Shown here in pieces: positions 37,280 to 47,456 of a DNA stretch of 64,000 bases. The position numbers were made by a program, and so were the translations under genes. Source of the DNA: Bacteroidales bacterium. Lineage in GTDB: Bacteria > Bacteroidota > Bacteroidia > Bacteroidales > UBA10428. Each line of letters starts with the position of its first letter. The first letter of the stretch is position 1. The DNA is taken from assembly GCA_016930375.1 (NCBI GenBank), contig JAFGGU010000060.1, forward strand, positions 22,171 to 86,170, written 5' to 3'. The notes below the pieces were generated by a model. The model was not told the origin of the DNA. It saw nothing but the letters and a program-made list of their open reading frames with translations, and ran no database searches.

Positions 37280-37854
37280 TGGATTCCGGAGAAAAGAAGT
37301 CCACATTTTTTTACCACAATCTGCTAAAGGGACTGGCATGGCTCGCCATAATCGTTACCCTGTTCGTATTTGCCAAACACAATGTTGACAGGGAGCTGAT
37401 ACAGCGTTTTGAGCCGTTATTTGAAAAAACAGGTTTAATCCTGCTCATTTTCTCACTTTCTGAATTATTTATCGGAATCATTCCGCCTGAGTTATTTATC
37501 ATCTGGTCTTTGCGTACAGGAATACTGAGTGACTATCTATTCTGGGTCGGAATACTATCCGTAATCTCTTATTTTGCCGGTCTTGCTGCCTATTTTTTTG
37601 GCCGTTACCTGCATAATACCCGGTTGTATCGTTATTTGAGGGAGCGGTATTTACAAAAATCCGAAATCCTGCTCCAGGAATATGGCTTATATTTAATCCT
37701 CGTAGCTTCACTTACGCCGATACCTTTCTCAGGAGTGGCAATGCTCGTTGGCTCGGTGCATTATCCTGTAAAAAACTACATTTACTTGTCCCTGTTCCGT
37801 TTTATCAAGTTTGCAGTCTCAGCCTATGTATTATGGGAGGCCAATATGATCTAA
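37279..37854 (+). CDS. VTT/DedA-like membrane protein
   Basis: 191 residues with about five hydrophobic segments. The pattern LILLIFSLSELFIGIIPPELFIIW, then YFAGLAAYFFGRYL and LTPIPFSGVAMLVGSVHY, fits the VTT (DedA/SNARE-associated) fold with two re-entrant halves. Such proteins are linked to lipid-carrier scrambling or membrane homeostasis. I set the start at 37279 because its ATG overlaps the folE stop; a longer frame would run in a second frame through folE. Coupling to folE is by position and need not mean shared function. Confidence 0.75.
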   Translation: MDSGEKKSTFFYHNLLKGLAWLAIIVTLFVFAKHNVDRELIQRFEPLFEKTGLILLIFSLSELFIGIIPPELFIIWSLRTGILSDYLFWVGILSVISYFAGLAAYFFGRYLHNTRLYRYLRERYLQKSEILLQEYGLYLILVASLTPIPFSGVAMLVGSVHYPVKNYIYLSLFRFIKFAVSAYVLWEANMI

Positions 37855-37987
37855 TTAACCTGTGAACCTTTTTTGTTTTTAGGTTGTTATAACCTTTTTG
37901 GAGAAATGTCGTAAAACATCGAACTGTTCTTATTTTAACAGGGGAAGCCGAAAACCATAGAGTAGGCGCTTATAAAATCAACTAACT

Positions 37988-38632
37988 ATGAAAAATTTAA
38001 GCAAAGTATTGTTGTTTAGTTTGTTAACAGTGATCAGCATGTCGACTTTTGCACAGAAAATCGGCGTGCAGGGGGGTATTAACCTGGCCAATATGCTGAT
38101 GAAAGATGACGAGGATACGTATAGTGATGATTTTAAGATGAACCTTGGATTCAATGCAGGAGCAACGGTCGAGATCGGATTGGGTAGCCTTTTATCCCTG
38201 GAGGCCGGAGTTATGGCCGATACCAAAGGTTTCAAACTGGAAGAAGACTACATGGGTGAGACCTATTCAGTTAAGGCAAACGCATTGTATATTGACGTGC
38301 CTGTTCTGGTAAAAGTCGGTCCAACACTCGGCCCTGTTAAAGTTTTTGTTGCTGCAGGTCCCTACGTTGGATTCGGTATTGCCGGAAAATATACAGTTGA
38401 AATGGCCGGTGAGAAAGAAAGCGAAGATATCCAATGGGGAAGTGGTGATGATGATGATGTAAAACCGCTTGATTACGGCGCAAAATTCGGAGTTGGTGCC
38501 GAAGCCATGGGTTTTACCTTTGGTGCCTATTACTCCCTGGGTTTGGCAAATATTGCTATTGATACTGACGGTGGCTATAAGGAAAGCAACAGGGTTATCA
38601 GCCTTTCAGTCGGCTATAAATTCGGAAAGTAA
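37988..38632 (+). CDS. Small outer-membrane beta-barrel protein (porin/OMP_b-brl family)
   Basis: 214 residues with a signal peptide (1-19, ending STFAQ). It starts KIGVQGGINLANML, continues with strand pairs ending in Gly-rich turns, and closes with VISLSVGYKFGK, as in the eight-stranded Bacteroidota outer-membrane proteins (PorT/OMP_b-brl_2). An acidic loop SEDIQWGSGDDDDV (about 140-153) would face the outside. Role unknown. It ends in a strong terminator shared with the convergent sugar transporter. Confidence 0.8.
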   Translation: MKNLSKVLLFSLLTVISMSTFAQKIGVQGGINLANMLMKDDEDTYSDDFKMNLGFNAGATVEIGLGSLLSLEAGVMADTKGFKLEEDYMGETYSVKANALYIDVPVLVKVGPTLGPVKVFVAAGPYVGFGIAGKYTVEMAGEKESEDIQWGSGDDDDVKPLDYGAKFGVGAEAMGFTFGAYYSLGLANIAIDTDGGYKESNRVISLSVGYKFGK

Positions 38633-38660
38633 TTGATATTTAACGTGATAAAATAAAAAA

Positions 38661-38688
38661 ACCTGGCCAACTGGTCAGGTTTTTTTTT
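38661..38688. terminator. Strong intrinsic terminator, probably bidirectional
   Basis: Stem ACCTGGCC (38661-38668) with GGTCAGGT (38673-38680), one G-T pair and a four-base loop, flanked by A6 on the left and T9 on the right. It can stop transcripts of both convergent genes (ending at 38632 and 38706). Confidence 0.85.
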
Positions 38689-38705
38689 ATTGTAAAAATA
38701 ATGAG

Positions 38706-40055
38706 TTATTTATGCTTGCTTCCGACAAGTGCGAAGTAGGCAATGTAAGCATAGCATATGATCGGGAGGATGAAGGCGAATTTAACGCCAAATCCGTCGG
38801 CGACTTTACCCATCAATACGGGTATTACGGCGCCACCCACGATCAGCGTATTGATAATTCCCGAAGCAGTGCTCAGTTCTCCTTTGTCCAGACCGTCCAC
38901 GCCAAGTGCAAAAATATTCGGGAACATGACCGAATTGAAGAAACCGATGGAACAGCCTACCCAAAGGATCATGTTGGCCGGAACCGACATGGTTGCCAGG
39001 GCAAGAAGCGCAGCAATCACGGCAAAAACTGCAAGGGTCTTGTTTGCTTTGCCTTGTCCCAATTGCATGGCAAGATAGTTGACAAGAGCAACGCCGACAA
39101 AGATAAGGCCATCCGTTACTTCACGCCTGATGTACCAGCCTACAACAAATGCGAGTGCAAGTACCAATATGGTATACAGGTATTTCTTGGATTTCTCGGT
39201 ATTCGACAACATGAAAGAAGCATAAAAACGGCCAACCATGGCGCCACCCCAGTAAAGAGCGATCATTTTGGCTGCCTCGGTCCGGGTAAAGTCACCGGCC
39301 TCCTGCAGATAACGCTGTATCATGGCAGCACTTCCCACTTCAGCGCCAACATAGAAGAATATACCCAGGGCGCCCAGTATAACATGCGGATATTTCCAAA
39401 CGCTTTTTCCTTCTACTCCTGTAGTTGAGATGGTAGGCAGTTTCAGGAAATAGATAACCACGGCAATGATCAGCACCAGGATGCCAATGATGATGAAGGG
39501 CATGGGAACCGTTTGGGCAGCCTGCTCGGGCGTAAGCACTGCATCGAGAGCGCCTTCAGCAGCTTCCTTGAATACAAAAATACTGGCCAGGATGGGGGCA
39601 ATGGTTGTTGCGATCGAATTCAGGGCCTGGGTGAGATTCAACCGGCCTGATGCAGTTTCGGAAGGTCCAAGTGCAGTAACATATGGATTGGCAGCAACCT
39701 GCAGAAAAACTACACCGCATGCCATAACAAAAATGGCAAACAGGAAGAACGGAAATGATAGCGCCTTGGCAGCAGGAAAGAACAGGAAACTGCCGGCGGC
39801 GACCAATACAAGACCAAGAATCACACCTGACTTATACCCGATTTTTTTAATGATACTGCCACTGGCAAAGGAAAGCACAAAATAGGTAAAGAAAAATGCA
39901 CCATTTACCAACTGAGCCTGGAAATTGGACAGATCAAATACGGCCTTAAACTTGTCTGCAAGGGTGATGTTAAATGTTGTAACAAATCCGAAGATGAAAA
40001 AGATCATCCCCATAAAGGCCATACCGACGGCCTGTGTATTTTTCTGTTGTGTCAT
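38706..40055 (-). CDS. FucP-like sugar/proton symporter (FHS family MFS)
   Basis: 449 residues with about 12 membrane helices. Signature of the FHS family: GFVTTFNITLADKFKAVF (helix 1 with its loop), CGVVFLQVAANPYVTALGP, SRLNLTQALNS-like SGRLNLTQALNSIA and the C-terminal NSVMFPNIFALGVDGL. Members import fucose, glucose, galactose or N-acetylglucosamine. The family cannot tell the sugar apart; nearby galT (38 kb region not adjacent) gives no proof. Monocistronic between the terminator and metF. Confidence 0.88.
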   Translation of the reverse strand: MTQQKNTQAVGMAFMGMIFFIFGFVTTFNITLADKFKAVFDLSNFQAQLVNGAFFFTYFVLSFASGSIIKKIGYKSGVILGLVLVAAGSFLFFPAAKALSFPFFLFAIFVMACGVVFLQVAANPYVTALGPSETASGRLNLTQALNSIATTIAPILASIFVFKEAAEGALDAVLTPEQAAQTVPMPFIIIGILVLIIAVVIYFLKLPTISTTGVEGKSVWKYPHVILGALGIFFYVGAEVGSAAMIQRYLQEAGDFTRTEAAKMIALYWGGAMVGRFYASFMLSNTEKSKKYLYTILVLALAFVVGWYIRREVTDGLIFVGVALVNYLAMQLGQGKANKTLAVFAVIAALLALATMSVPANMILWVGCSIGFFNSVMFPNIFALGVDGLDKGELSTASGIINTLIVGGAVIPVLMGKVADGFGVKFAFILPIICYAYIAYFALVGSKHK

Positions 40056-40125
40056 AGTGTAATTTTTAGGTTAAACATTCGAGTTAAAAGTGGCATAAGT
40101 TTACAAATTTCTGTTGAATAACCGT

Positions 40126-41022
40126 TCATAAAATAGAAATATTTGCTCTTGTCCTTACCTTGCTTGGCAGGGATTCAAAGACTTCAACTGCAGCTCTCGA
40201 TTTGTTCAGCGTATAAAAGTGAATGCCGGGAGCTCCCTTCTCCAGCAGATCAATGCATTGCTTGATGGCATGATCAACCCCGATTTGATAAACCTTGTCG
40301 GCATCATCCCGGTACGTTTCCAGCTTTTCAAGCAGGTCAGGCGGGAATGAAGTAGCGGTCATATCAACAAACCTCTGGATCTGTTTATAAGCGGTAATGG
40401 GTATGATCCCGGGTATAATCCTGCAGGTTATCCCGTTTTGCCTGGCCTGTTCCATAAAGTTGAAATAGGCCTGGTTATTGAAGAACAATTGGGTGACCAT
40501 AAAATGGGCTCCTGCATCGTATTTTACCTTCAGGTTTTTCAGGTAAGTTTTCATATCGGGAGACTCGGGGTGCATTTCGGGGTTGGCTGCTGCACCGATC
40601 GAGAATGTAAACTGATTACTTACGAAAGCGATCAGGTCACTGGCATACCTGAATCCGTTCACCGGAGCCCTAAAAACCTCGCTCCCTTTAGGGGGGTCGC
40701 CCCGCAGTAACATTAAATTCTCGATTCCGATCTGGTGCAGGTATTGCATATCGGCGGCGATCTTGTCTCTCGAAGAACCCACGCAGGTATAATGGGCCAT
40801 GGTATTCAGCCCGATCTTGTTCTGCAGGTAATCCACCAGCGTAAATGTACGTTCCTGGCTGGATCCCCCGGCACCATAGGTAACCGATACAAAGGAAGGA
40901 TCCAGCTTGAGAAGTTGACCTACATTGATCCCGAAATCAACGGCAGATATCTCGTCCTTGGGCGGGAAAAACTCGAATGAGAACGTGCGGTCGGAAGCGC
41001 TAAAAATTTCGGTAATTTTCAT
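40126..41022 (-). CDS. metF: Methylenetetrahydrofolate reductase
   Basis: 298 residues, bacterial MTHFR length, one TIM barrel with FAD. Visible: FEFFPPKDE (catalytic Glu region), FVSVTYGAGGSS, MLLRGDPPKGS, and FFNNQAYFNF. It makes 5-methyl-THF, the substrate for MetH, whose gene ends ten bases upstream on the same strand. The pair forms an operon with a promoter at 44765-44796. Confidence 0.96.
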   Translation of the reverse strand: MKITEIFSASDRTFSFEFFPPKDEISAVDFGINVGQLLKLDPSFVSVTYGAGGSSQERTFTLVDYLQNKIGLNTMAHYTCVGSSRDKIAADMQYLHQIGIENLMLLRGDPPKGSEVFRAPVNGFRYASDLIAFVSNQFTFSIGAAANPEMHPESPDMKTYLKNLKVKYDAGAHFMVTQLFFNNQAYFNFMEQARQNGITCRIIPGIIPITAYKQIQRFVDMTATSFPPDLLEKLETYRDDADKVYQIGVDHAIKQCIDLLEKGAPGIHFYTLNKSRAAVEVFESLPSKVRTRANISIL

Positions 41023-41032
41023 GCAATTTTTG

Positions 41033-44000
41033 TTACTTGTAATTCAGGTTAGATGCCAGCAGGGATTCAACCAATGGCACGGCCATGTTTTTTCTTTTGG
41101 CATAATCGCTGACCTGATCCGGAGAAATATTCCCGACAAAGAAATAGCGTGATTGCGGATTTGCGAATACCAGCCCGCTCACCGACGCAGCAGGTGTCAT
41201 GGAATAGCTTTCGGTCAATGTAATTCCGGTATTTGCCTCTGCCTGCAATAAGCGGAACAGCGTTTCTTTTTCAGAATGATCCGGACAAGCCGGATAACCA
41301 TGCGCAGGCCGGATACCCTGGTATTTTTCCAGCAGCAGGTCATGGAGTGGGAGGGATTCATCCGGAGCGTACCCCCAGAATTCCTTTCTTATTTTCAGGT
41401 GGACAAGCTCGGTGAATGCCTCAGCAAGCCTGTCAGCCAGTGCCTTTACCATAATGCCGTGATAGTCGTCGAGGTTATGCACAAACTGATCCACCATTTT
41501 CTGTATTCCCAAACCGGCAGTTACGGCAAAAGCACCCACATAATCGATTTTCCCTGAACTGAGGGGCGCTATGAAGTCAGATAAACAAAGATTAGGAGCG
41601 TTTTCGGTCTTGTGTTCCTGGTTCCTGAGGTTGCAGAACTTCGCGATTACTTGTTTCCGTGACGGATCGCTGTATACTTCAATATCATCATCAACGGCAT
41701 TGGCCGGGAATATGCCAATAACACCATTGGCTGTCAGGGATCTGTTATCTATTATGCTATCGAGCATCCGGTTGGCATCTGAAAAAAGTTTTCGGGCTTC
41801 TTCTCCCTGGCGCGGGTCATCGAGAATATCCGGATACTTGCCACGCAGCTGCCAGACCACAAAGAAGAATACCCAGCTGATATATTTCCTGATCTCTTCG
41901 AGGGGATAATTATCCAGGATTTTAATACCCGTAAAATTCGGGATTACTATGTTTTCCATGTTCCAGTCAATTCCCAGGCGGTTTTTGCGGGCCTCTTCAA
42001 GGGATATGTAATTTGTTTTCTCTTTAACCTGCAGGTAGGATTTTCTCAAACCATCATACTCTTTCCTGGCTTTCTCGGTAAATTGTTCCCGAAGCGATCG
42101 GGAAAGTAGGCTGCTTACTACACCAACACTCTTGGAAGCATCTTTTACATGGATTACGGGGGCATGGTAGTGCGGCTCAATTTTCACTGCCGTATGGATC
42201 TTTGAAGTTGTTGCTCCTCCTATCAGCAAAGGTTTTTTCAATCCTTGTTTTTCAAATTGCCTGGCTGCTTCTGACATAATTTCGAGCGATGGCGTGATCA
42301 GTCCGCTCAGTCCGATGATATCAACATCATGAGTGATGGCCGCTTCAATGATCTTTTCAGTGGGAACCATGACTCCGAGATCGATGACCTCATAATTGTT
42401 GCAGCTTAAAACAACTCCCACTATGTTCTTGCCGATATCATGCACATCGCCTTTTACAGTGGCAAGCAGAATTTTTCCCGATGTATAGTCACCTGCAGGT
42501 GAACCGGCATCCTTTTCCAGTTCAATGAACGGCTGAAGCGCTGCCACAGCCTTTTTCATCACCCTTGCACTTTTTACCACCTGTGGCAGGAACATTTTGC
42601 CTTCACCGAACAGATCGCCGACCCTTGACATTCCATCCATAAGGGGTCCTTCGATGATCTGAAGGGAACGAGAGTATTGGGTCCGGGCTTCCAGGACATC
42701 CTGTTCGATATACTCAACAATACCTTTGATCAGCGCATGGCTGATTCGTTCCTGAACAGAACCGTTGCGCCATTCATCTGTTTTTTCATCCTTTTTATCC
42801 TGGGTTTTGTGCTGATCCGAAAAGGCAATAAGCCTTTCGGTTGCATCAGGCCTTCTGTTTAATACAACATCTTCCGTAAGTTCAAGCAGATCAGGCGGAA
42901 GATCGTCGTAAACGGACAGCATGCCGGGATTGACAATTCCCATGTCAAGTCCCGCTTTGATGGCGTGATACAGGAAAACCGAGTGTATGGCTTCCCGTAT
43001 GGTATTGTTACCCCTGAAGGCAAAGGACAGGTTACTGATGCCTCCGCTGACCTTTGCATGGGGAAGATTCTTTTTGATCCAGGTTATGGTATTGATGAAA
43101 TCAACAGCATAATTGTTATGTTCTTCAATGCCGGTTCCGATGGCCAGTACATTGGGGTCAAAAATGATGTTCTCAGGCGCGAAACCAACCCGGGTAGTCA
43201 GCAGATCGTAGGCACGTTTACAAACCTCTGTTCGTTTTTCGAATGTGTCGGCCTGTCCTTTTTCGTCAAAAGCCATTAAAACAACAGCAGCCCCATACTG
43301 TTTCACCTTTGCGGCCTGCTCAAGAAATACAGATTCACCCTCTTTCAAACTGATTGAATTCACCACGGATTTACCCTGTACGCACTTCAATCCGGCTTCA
43401 AGAACCGACCACTTGGAAGAATCGATCATCAGCGGAAGTTTGGCTATCTCGGGTTCAGCCATGATCAGGTGCAAAAACCTGACCATGCACTTTTCAGCAT
43501 CCAGCATGGCATCATCCATACAAATATCCAAAATCTGCGCGCCACCTTCTACCTGTTCACGTGCAACGGTCAGCGCTTCTTCAAACTTTTCCTCCCGGAT
43601 CAATTTGGCAAATTTAGCTGAACCGGCAACATTGGCACGTTCACCAATATTCACAAAGTTGCTCTCCCGGCTGATCACAAGGGTTTCCAGGCCGCTTAAG
43701 CGGGTTATGTGATCGTTATCGGGTACCTTACGTGGTTTGTATTGTGAGGCAAGCCCGGCAAATGCACGGATGTGATCGGGTGTTGTGCCGCAACAGCCGC
43801 CAATAATATTTATGGATCCGGTTTCAAGAAAGTCACGGAACTGGGATGTCATGATTTCAGGCGTATCGTCATATTCGCCAAACTGGTTTGGAAGACCGGC
43901 ATTCGGGTGTGCGCTTACATAAAACGGGGCCTTACGTGCAAGCTCCGTTACATAGGGAAGCATTTCTTTTGCCCCCAGGGCACAATTGATGCCAATACTG

Positions 44001-44716
44001 AGTAGATTGACATGTGAGATGGAGCATAAGAAAGCATCAATGGTTTGCCCCGAAAGGGTTCGACCGCTGGCATCCGTAACGGTGCCGGAAACCATGACAG
44101 GGATTGTCCTTCCGGTTTCCCTGAAAATATTTTCACAGGCAAAAAGCGCTGCCTTGGCATTGAGTGTGTCAAACACGGTTTCTATCAGCAGGAGATCGAC
44201 GCCACCGTCTGTCAGTCCCCTGATCTGTTCGCCATAGGCGCTAACAAGATTGTCGAACGTAATGGCGCGATACCCAGGATCATTGACATCGGGTGAAAGA
44301 GAGGCTGTTTTATTGGTAGGACCTATAGATCCGGCCACATACCTGGGCTTATTCCGATCCTGCAGCGTGACTTCTTGTGCAGCCGTGACAGCGATACGGG
44401 CAGAAGCAGCATTCATTTCATACACCATGTCCACCAGGTGATAATCAGCCTGTGATACGGAGGATGCGCTGAAGGTATTGGTCTCAATAATATCGGCACC
44501 CGCACTGAGATAATCCAGGTGTATCTGACGGATGATATCAGGCCTTGTAATTGAAAGCAGATCAATATTGCCCTTTACATCATGCGGAAAATCTTTGAGC
44601 CGTTCACCCCGGTAATCACTTTCAGTGAGTTTGTATTTTTGCACCAGGCTACCCATGGCACCATCGAGAACAAGTATACGCTGCTTCAGCAGATCATATA
44701 GGAAAGGTTTTTGCAT
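41033..44716 (-). CDS. metH: Cobalamin-dependent methionine synthase
   Basis: 1227 residues, the same length as E. coli MetH. Domains in order: homocysteine-binding barrel (zinc Cys in GINCALG and [11 protein letters not shown]), pterin-binding barrel ([13 protein letters not shown]), B12 cap and Rossmann module with [11 protein letters not shown] (about 750-760, the His under the cobalt), and the SAM reactivation domain (about 900-1227) with [15 protein letters not shown]. All parts needed for B12 turnover and reactivation are here. The 83-base upstream gap holds a normal promoter and no cobalamin riboswitch. Confidence 0.97.
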   Translation of the reverse strand: MQKPFLYDLLKQRILVLDGAMGSLVQKYKLTESDYRGERLKDFPHDVKGNIDLLSITRPDIIRQIHLDYLSAGADIIETNTFSASSVSQADYHLVDMVYEMNAASARIAVTAAQEVTLQDRNKPRYVAGSIGPTNKTASLSPDVNDPGYRAITFDNLVSAYGEQIRGLTDGGVDLLLIETVFDTLNAKAALFACENIFRETGRTIPVMVSGTVTDASGRTLSGQTIDAFLCSISHVNLLSIGINCALGAKEMLPYVTELARKAPFYVSAHPNAGLPNQFGEYDDTPEIMTSQFRDFLETGSINIIGGCCGTTPDHIRAFAGLASQYKPRKVPDNDHITRLSGLETLVISRESNFVNIGERANVAGSAKFAKLIREEKFEEALTVAREQVEGGAQILDICMDDAMLDAEKCMVRFLHLIMAEPEIAKLPLMIDSSKWSVLEAGLKCVQGKSVVNSISLKEGESVFLEQAAKVKQYGAAVVLMAFDEKGQADTFEKRTEVCKRAYDLLTTRVGFAPENIIFDPNVLAIGTGIEEHNNYAVDFINTITWIKKNLPHAKVSGGISNLSFAFRGNNTIREAIHSVFLYHAIKAGLDMGIVNPGMLSVYDDLPPDLLELTEDVVLNRRPDATERLIAFSDQHKTQDKKDEKTDEWRNGSVQERISHALIKGIVEYIEQDVLEARTQYSRSLQIIEGPLMDGMSRVGDLFGEGKMFLPQVVKSARVMKKAVAALQPFIELEKDAGSPAGDYTSGKILLATVKGDVHDIGKNIVGVVLSCNNYEVIDLGVMVPTEKIIEAAITHDVDIIGLSGLITPSLEIMSEAARQFEKQGLKKPLLIGGATTSKIHTAVKIEPHYHAPVIHVKDASKSVGVVSSLLSRSLREQFTEKARKEYDGLRKSYLQVKEKTNYISLEEARKNRLGIDWNMENIVIPNFTGIKILDNYPLEEIRKYISWVFFFVVWQLRGKYPDILDDPRQGEEARKLFSDANRMLDSIIDNRSLTANGVIGIFPANAVDDDIEVYSDPSRKQVIAKFCNLRNQEHKTENAPNLCLSDFIAPLSSGKIDYVGAFAVTAGLGIQKMVDQFVHNLDDYHGIMVKALADRLAEAFTELVHLKIRKEFWGYAPDESLPLHDLLLEKYQGIRPAHGYPACPDHSEKETLFRLLQAEANTGITLTESYSMTPAASVSGLVFANPQSRYFFVGNISPDQVSDYAKRKNMAVPLVESLLASNLNYK

Positions 44717-44764
44717 ATAGCGCTGTTTGATCGGGCTAATGTAAATATTGGGTAACTAAAAATG

Positions 44765-44796
44765 CAAAGTTACCGAAAAAAAATACCGGAGTCCAA
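44765..44796 (-). promoter_or_regulatory. Promoter of metH-metF
   Basis: On the minus strand TTG (44796-44794) and exact TAACTTTG (44772-44765) with 21-base spacing. Leader about 42 bases, too short for a B12 or SAM riboswitch. Confidence 0.6.
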
Positions 44797-44799
44797 TAA

Positions 44800-46707
44800 C
44801 TATTTAAGGAGGTTCTTAACCGCTCTGATATTTAAGTCATTCAGAATATTTTTACCTTGCGGAGTATACATGTGGTTGATCCTGTCATGGTATAATGCCT
44901 CTATTTTGGGTCGTACCATTTTAGCCATGCTGTTCACCAAATGGTTATCTTCAGAGAACCCTTCATCAAGAATAGAAAATGTGGCAGGTAGCCAGCGATG
45001 TGGAAACTGATCCTGGAATTTTCCACCCGGGAGGAAATGGTCGATTTGTGATTTGATAAATTTCAGTACTTCCTCCGCAGCATTTTCGGAATCTGCGGCA
45101 ATATTCTTACCGGCCAGCCATTGCTTCAATGTCTGGGTATTGGGATAGATCAGCGCAGAAGTATAAGCATTCTGGTTATTATGCAACATGCACTGTTCAA
45201 TGCATTTTGTATGCTGAACAAGAGCTTCTTCAATGCTTTCCGGACTGTATTTTTCACCATCATCGGCAATCAGCAGGCATTTGAATCTTCCCAGCACATA
45301 CAGAAAACCATCCTTATCCATATAGCCCATGTCTCCTGTATAAAGCCATCCGTCTTTGATGGTTTCGCGTGTCGCTTCGGGATTGGCCCAATATCCCACC
45401 ATGACGTTGCCCCCTTTTATCACAATTTCACCCTTTACTCCAAGAGGGAGTTCCTTGCCATCATCATCGCAGATTTTCAGTTCCATATTGTTCACGAGTG
45501 TTCCGGAAGATCCCATTTTATGTTTGCCAGGGTTATTGGACGAGATAACAGGAGAGGCCTCTGTCAAACCATATCCCTGGTACATGGGGATCCCGATTGC
45601 GTAGAAGAAACGTTGCAGATCGATATCCAGAAGGGCACCGCCGCCGACAAAGTATTCGAGTCTGCCACCAAAAGCTTCCCGCACTTTACTGAACAGTATT
45701 TTGTCAAAAAGAAACAGCAATGGTTTTAACAGAAACCTCAGTCCCTTGCCCTTGTTCCATCCTGTCCCGTTATGAAGAATGGCAATTTTAAGAGCAAAGT
45801 TAAAAAGCTTTTCAGCTACCGGACCCTTATCCTTTATGCCTTTCTCAATGTTCTTCTTGAAGTTCTTGGCAATGGCAGGTACACTCATCAGAAAATAGGG
45901 TCTGTTTTCCTTGATGTTGATGGGTATGTTCTTGATCGTTTCCAGCGGAGTATCACCGATCTGTAATGAAGCCATACTGGCACCGCAGGTCATCAGTGTG
46001 TAAATGCCGCAGGTATGGGCGAAAGCATGGTCCCAGGGTAGAAATGACAGGGTAGTCCAGTACCTGGGTATTGTAAACAAGCTGAGTGATTGATTGATGT
46101 TGGCAATATAATTCCCGTGGCTCAGGATGATTCCTTTGGGATCGGCTGTAGTACCTGAAGTGTAACATATATTCGCATAATCATCTTCCCGGACAGACAT
46201 ATACCGTTCCCGGAATGTTTCCGGATTATTGTTCAGCAATTCCTTCCCCTTGTTGATGATATCTGTGTATAAAATTTCAAAATCCCTGTATTCTTCCTGA
46301 GGATCGAGTAAAATGATCTTTTCCAGAGTGCTTATAGAATCTATTATGGGTACGATCTTTTTGGCCTGGTTTTTAGAGACAATGATAAATCTGCATCCCG
46401 AATGTTCAATCCTGAATTTCAATTCAGCTGGTTCACTAAGCCTTTGTGAAAGGGGTACATCTATTGCTCCGGCAAATAAAATGCCCAGTTCACTGATTAC
46501 CCAGTCATTTCTGCCTTCAGCCAACAATGCAAGCCTGTCACCTTTCCGGACACCCAGGGCGACCAAGCCTGCCCCAAACTGATGCACCTTTTCCTGTACC
46601 TCCCTGAAAGTAGTCCCCTGGTATTTGTTGTTCTTTTTTTCGAGCAGAAATACATTGTCGCTGTACCTCATTACGCAATCTTCGAAAAGCTGAATTAATG
46701 TATTCAT
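44800..46707 (-). CDS. Long-chain fatty acid-CoA ligase (AMP-binding)
   Basis: 635 residues, ANL adenylate-forming enzyme. Motifs: ICYTSGTTADPKGIILSH (ATP loop), GGGALLDIDLQRFFYAIGI, YQGYGLTEASP, and DGWLYTGDMGYMDKDGFLYVLGR. It activates fatty acids to acyl-CoA for lipid building or breakdown. The length and LTEASPVIS motif fit long-chain ACSL-type ligases. Its start codon lies four bases from a 28-base palindrome that could be an operator or a 5'-leader hairpin. Monocistronic. Confidence 0.9.
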   Translation of the reverse strand: MNTLIQLFEDCVMRYSDNVFLLEKKNNKYQGTTFREVQEKVHQFGAGLVALGVRKGDRLALLAEGRNDWVISELGILFAGAIDVPLSQRLSEPAELKFRIEHSGCRFIIVSKNQAKKIVPIIDSISTLEKIILLDPQEEYRDFEILYTDIINKGKELLNNNPETFRERYMSVREDDYANICYTSGTTADPKGIILSHGNYIANINQSLSLFTIPRYWTTLSFLPWDHAFAHTCGIYTLMTCGASMASLQIGDTPLETIKNIPINIKENRPYFLMSVPAIAKNFKKNIEKGIKDKGPVAEKLFNFALKIAILHNGTGWNKGKGLRFLLKPLLFLFDKILFSKVREAFGGRLEYFVGGGALLDIDLQRFFYAIGIPMYQGYGLTEASPVISSNNPGKHKMGSSGTLVNNMELKICDDDGKELPLGVKGEIVIKGGNVMVGYWANPEATRETIKDGWLYTGDMGYMDKDGFLYVLGRFKCLLIADDGEKYSPESIEEALVQHTKCIEQCMLHNNQNAYTSALIYPNTQTLKQWLAGKNIAADSENAAEEVLKFIKSQIDHFLPGGKFQDQFPHRWLPATFSILDEGFSEDNHLVNSMAKMVRPKIEALYHDRINHMYTPQGKNILNDLNIRAVKNLLK

Positions 46708-46711
46708 GATG

Positions 46712-46739
46712 TTGCAGTTATATTCGAAATATACTGCAA
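46712..46739 (-). promoter_or_regulatory. Palindrome in the 5' leader of the acyl-CoA ligase gene
   Basis: TTGCAGT at 46712-46718 pairs with ACTGCAA at 46733-46739; an inner TATATT/AATATA pair adds about five more base pairs, with one bulged T. It sits four bases from the start codon. It could be a regulator site or a hairpin over the ribosome-binding region. Confidence 0.55.
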
Positions 46740-46832
46740 TATAACAAAAAACTAAATGCAGTAATACAATTAAGGAGGGCGAGGCACTAAAAATTCGGGA
46801 TGTCTTTCCGGCGCCGGGAGTGAATGTAGCTA

Positions 46833-47228
46833 TTATCGCACAGCCACCAGCGAAAGCAGGTTTTCTATCTTGTACAGCAATTGCTGCAGATTCACCGGTT
46901 TGGTTATAAAATCATCACAACCAGCTTTATAACAATGCTCGGATTCTTCACCATAGGCATTGGCAGTTTGCACGATTATGGGTAAAGAGGGTTTGAAGGC
47001 TTTGATTTGGCGGATGGCTTCAATGCCATCGATCACAGGCAACTGAATATCCATTAAAACAAGATCAATGTGTTCAAATTGCTGGCAGTACTCTACGGCC
47101 ATCTGTCCGTTGATAGCCCATATGATATTTGCCTTGGCTCTGCGTGAAAGGATAAGATCCATGTATTTGAAACTTATTTCGTCATCCTCTGCGATCAGAA
47201 ATGTACGGTTGCTCCAGTCCTGTAACAT
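46833..47228 (-). CDS. Single-domain response regulator (receiver only)
   Basis: 131 residues with one receiver domain and no output: acidic pair in LIAEDDEIS, acceptor Asp in LVLMDIQLPVIDG (near residue 59), Thr in IIVQTANA and Lys in FITKPV. Such proteins act in phosphorelays, motility or as phosphate sinks. No kinase is adjacent; the nearest two in the window are the NarX-like and LytS-like kinases, each with its own partner. Partner unknown. Confidence 0.9.
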   Translation of the reverse strand: MLQDWSNRTFLIAEDDEISFKYMDLILSRRAKANIIWAINGQMAVEYCQQFEHIDLVLMDIQLPVIDGIEAIRQIKAFKPSLPIIVQTANAYGEESEHCYKAGCDDFITKPVNLQQLLYKIENLLSLVAVR

Positions 47229-47456
47229 ATTGTTTTGATTTGTTTAATGCTTAACTGATCAGATATACGTTTAAAGTGAGAATGGTGTGAAAGATACTTG
47301 ATGAATCATGACAGTTATATGTTCAACGTTACCATTCCTATGACTAAAAATTCCGTATAAAGGTTGCGCATTATTCCCGGTTCTCTTTCATGTATGCATA
47401 AAGTCATTGCCTGATCGCTTTATTTGTAGTAATTTTTAATTCTTAATTTAAGCATT

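Noticed and set aside
44717..44799. Cobalamin or SAM riboswitch upstream of metH
   Set aside because: The gap is 83 bases and holds a normal promoter; no room for a riboswitch fold and no B12 box seen.
47229..47456. Small gene or RNA in the 228-base gap before the PLP enzyme
   Set aside because: No open frame of useful length, no tRNA-like fold and no strong hairpin; only an approximate -7 box near its end.
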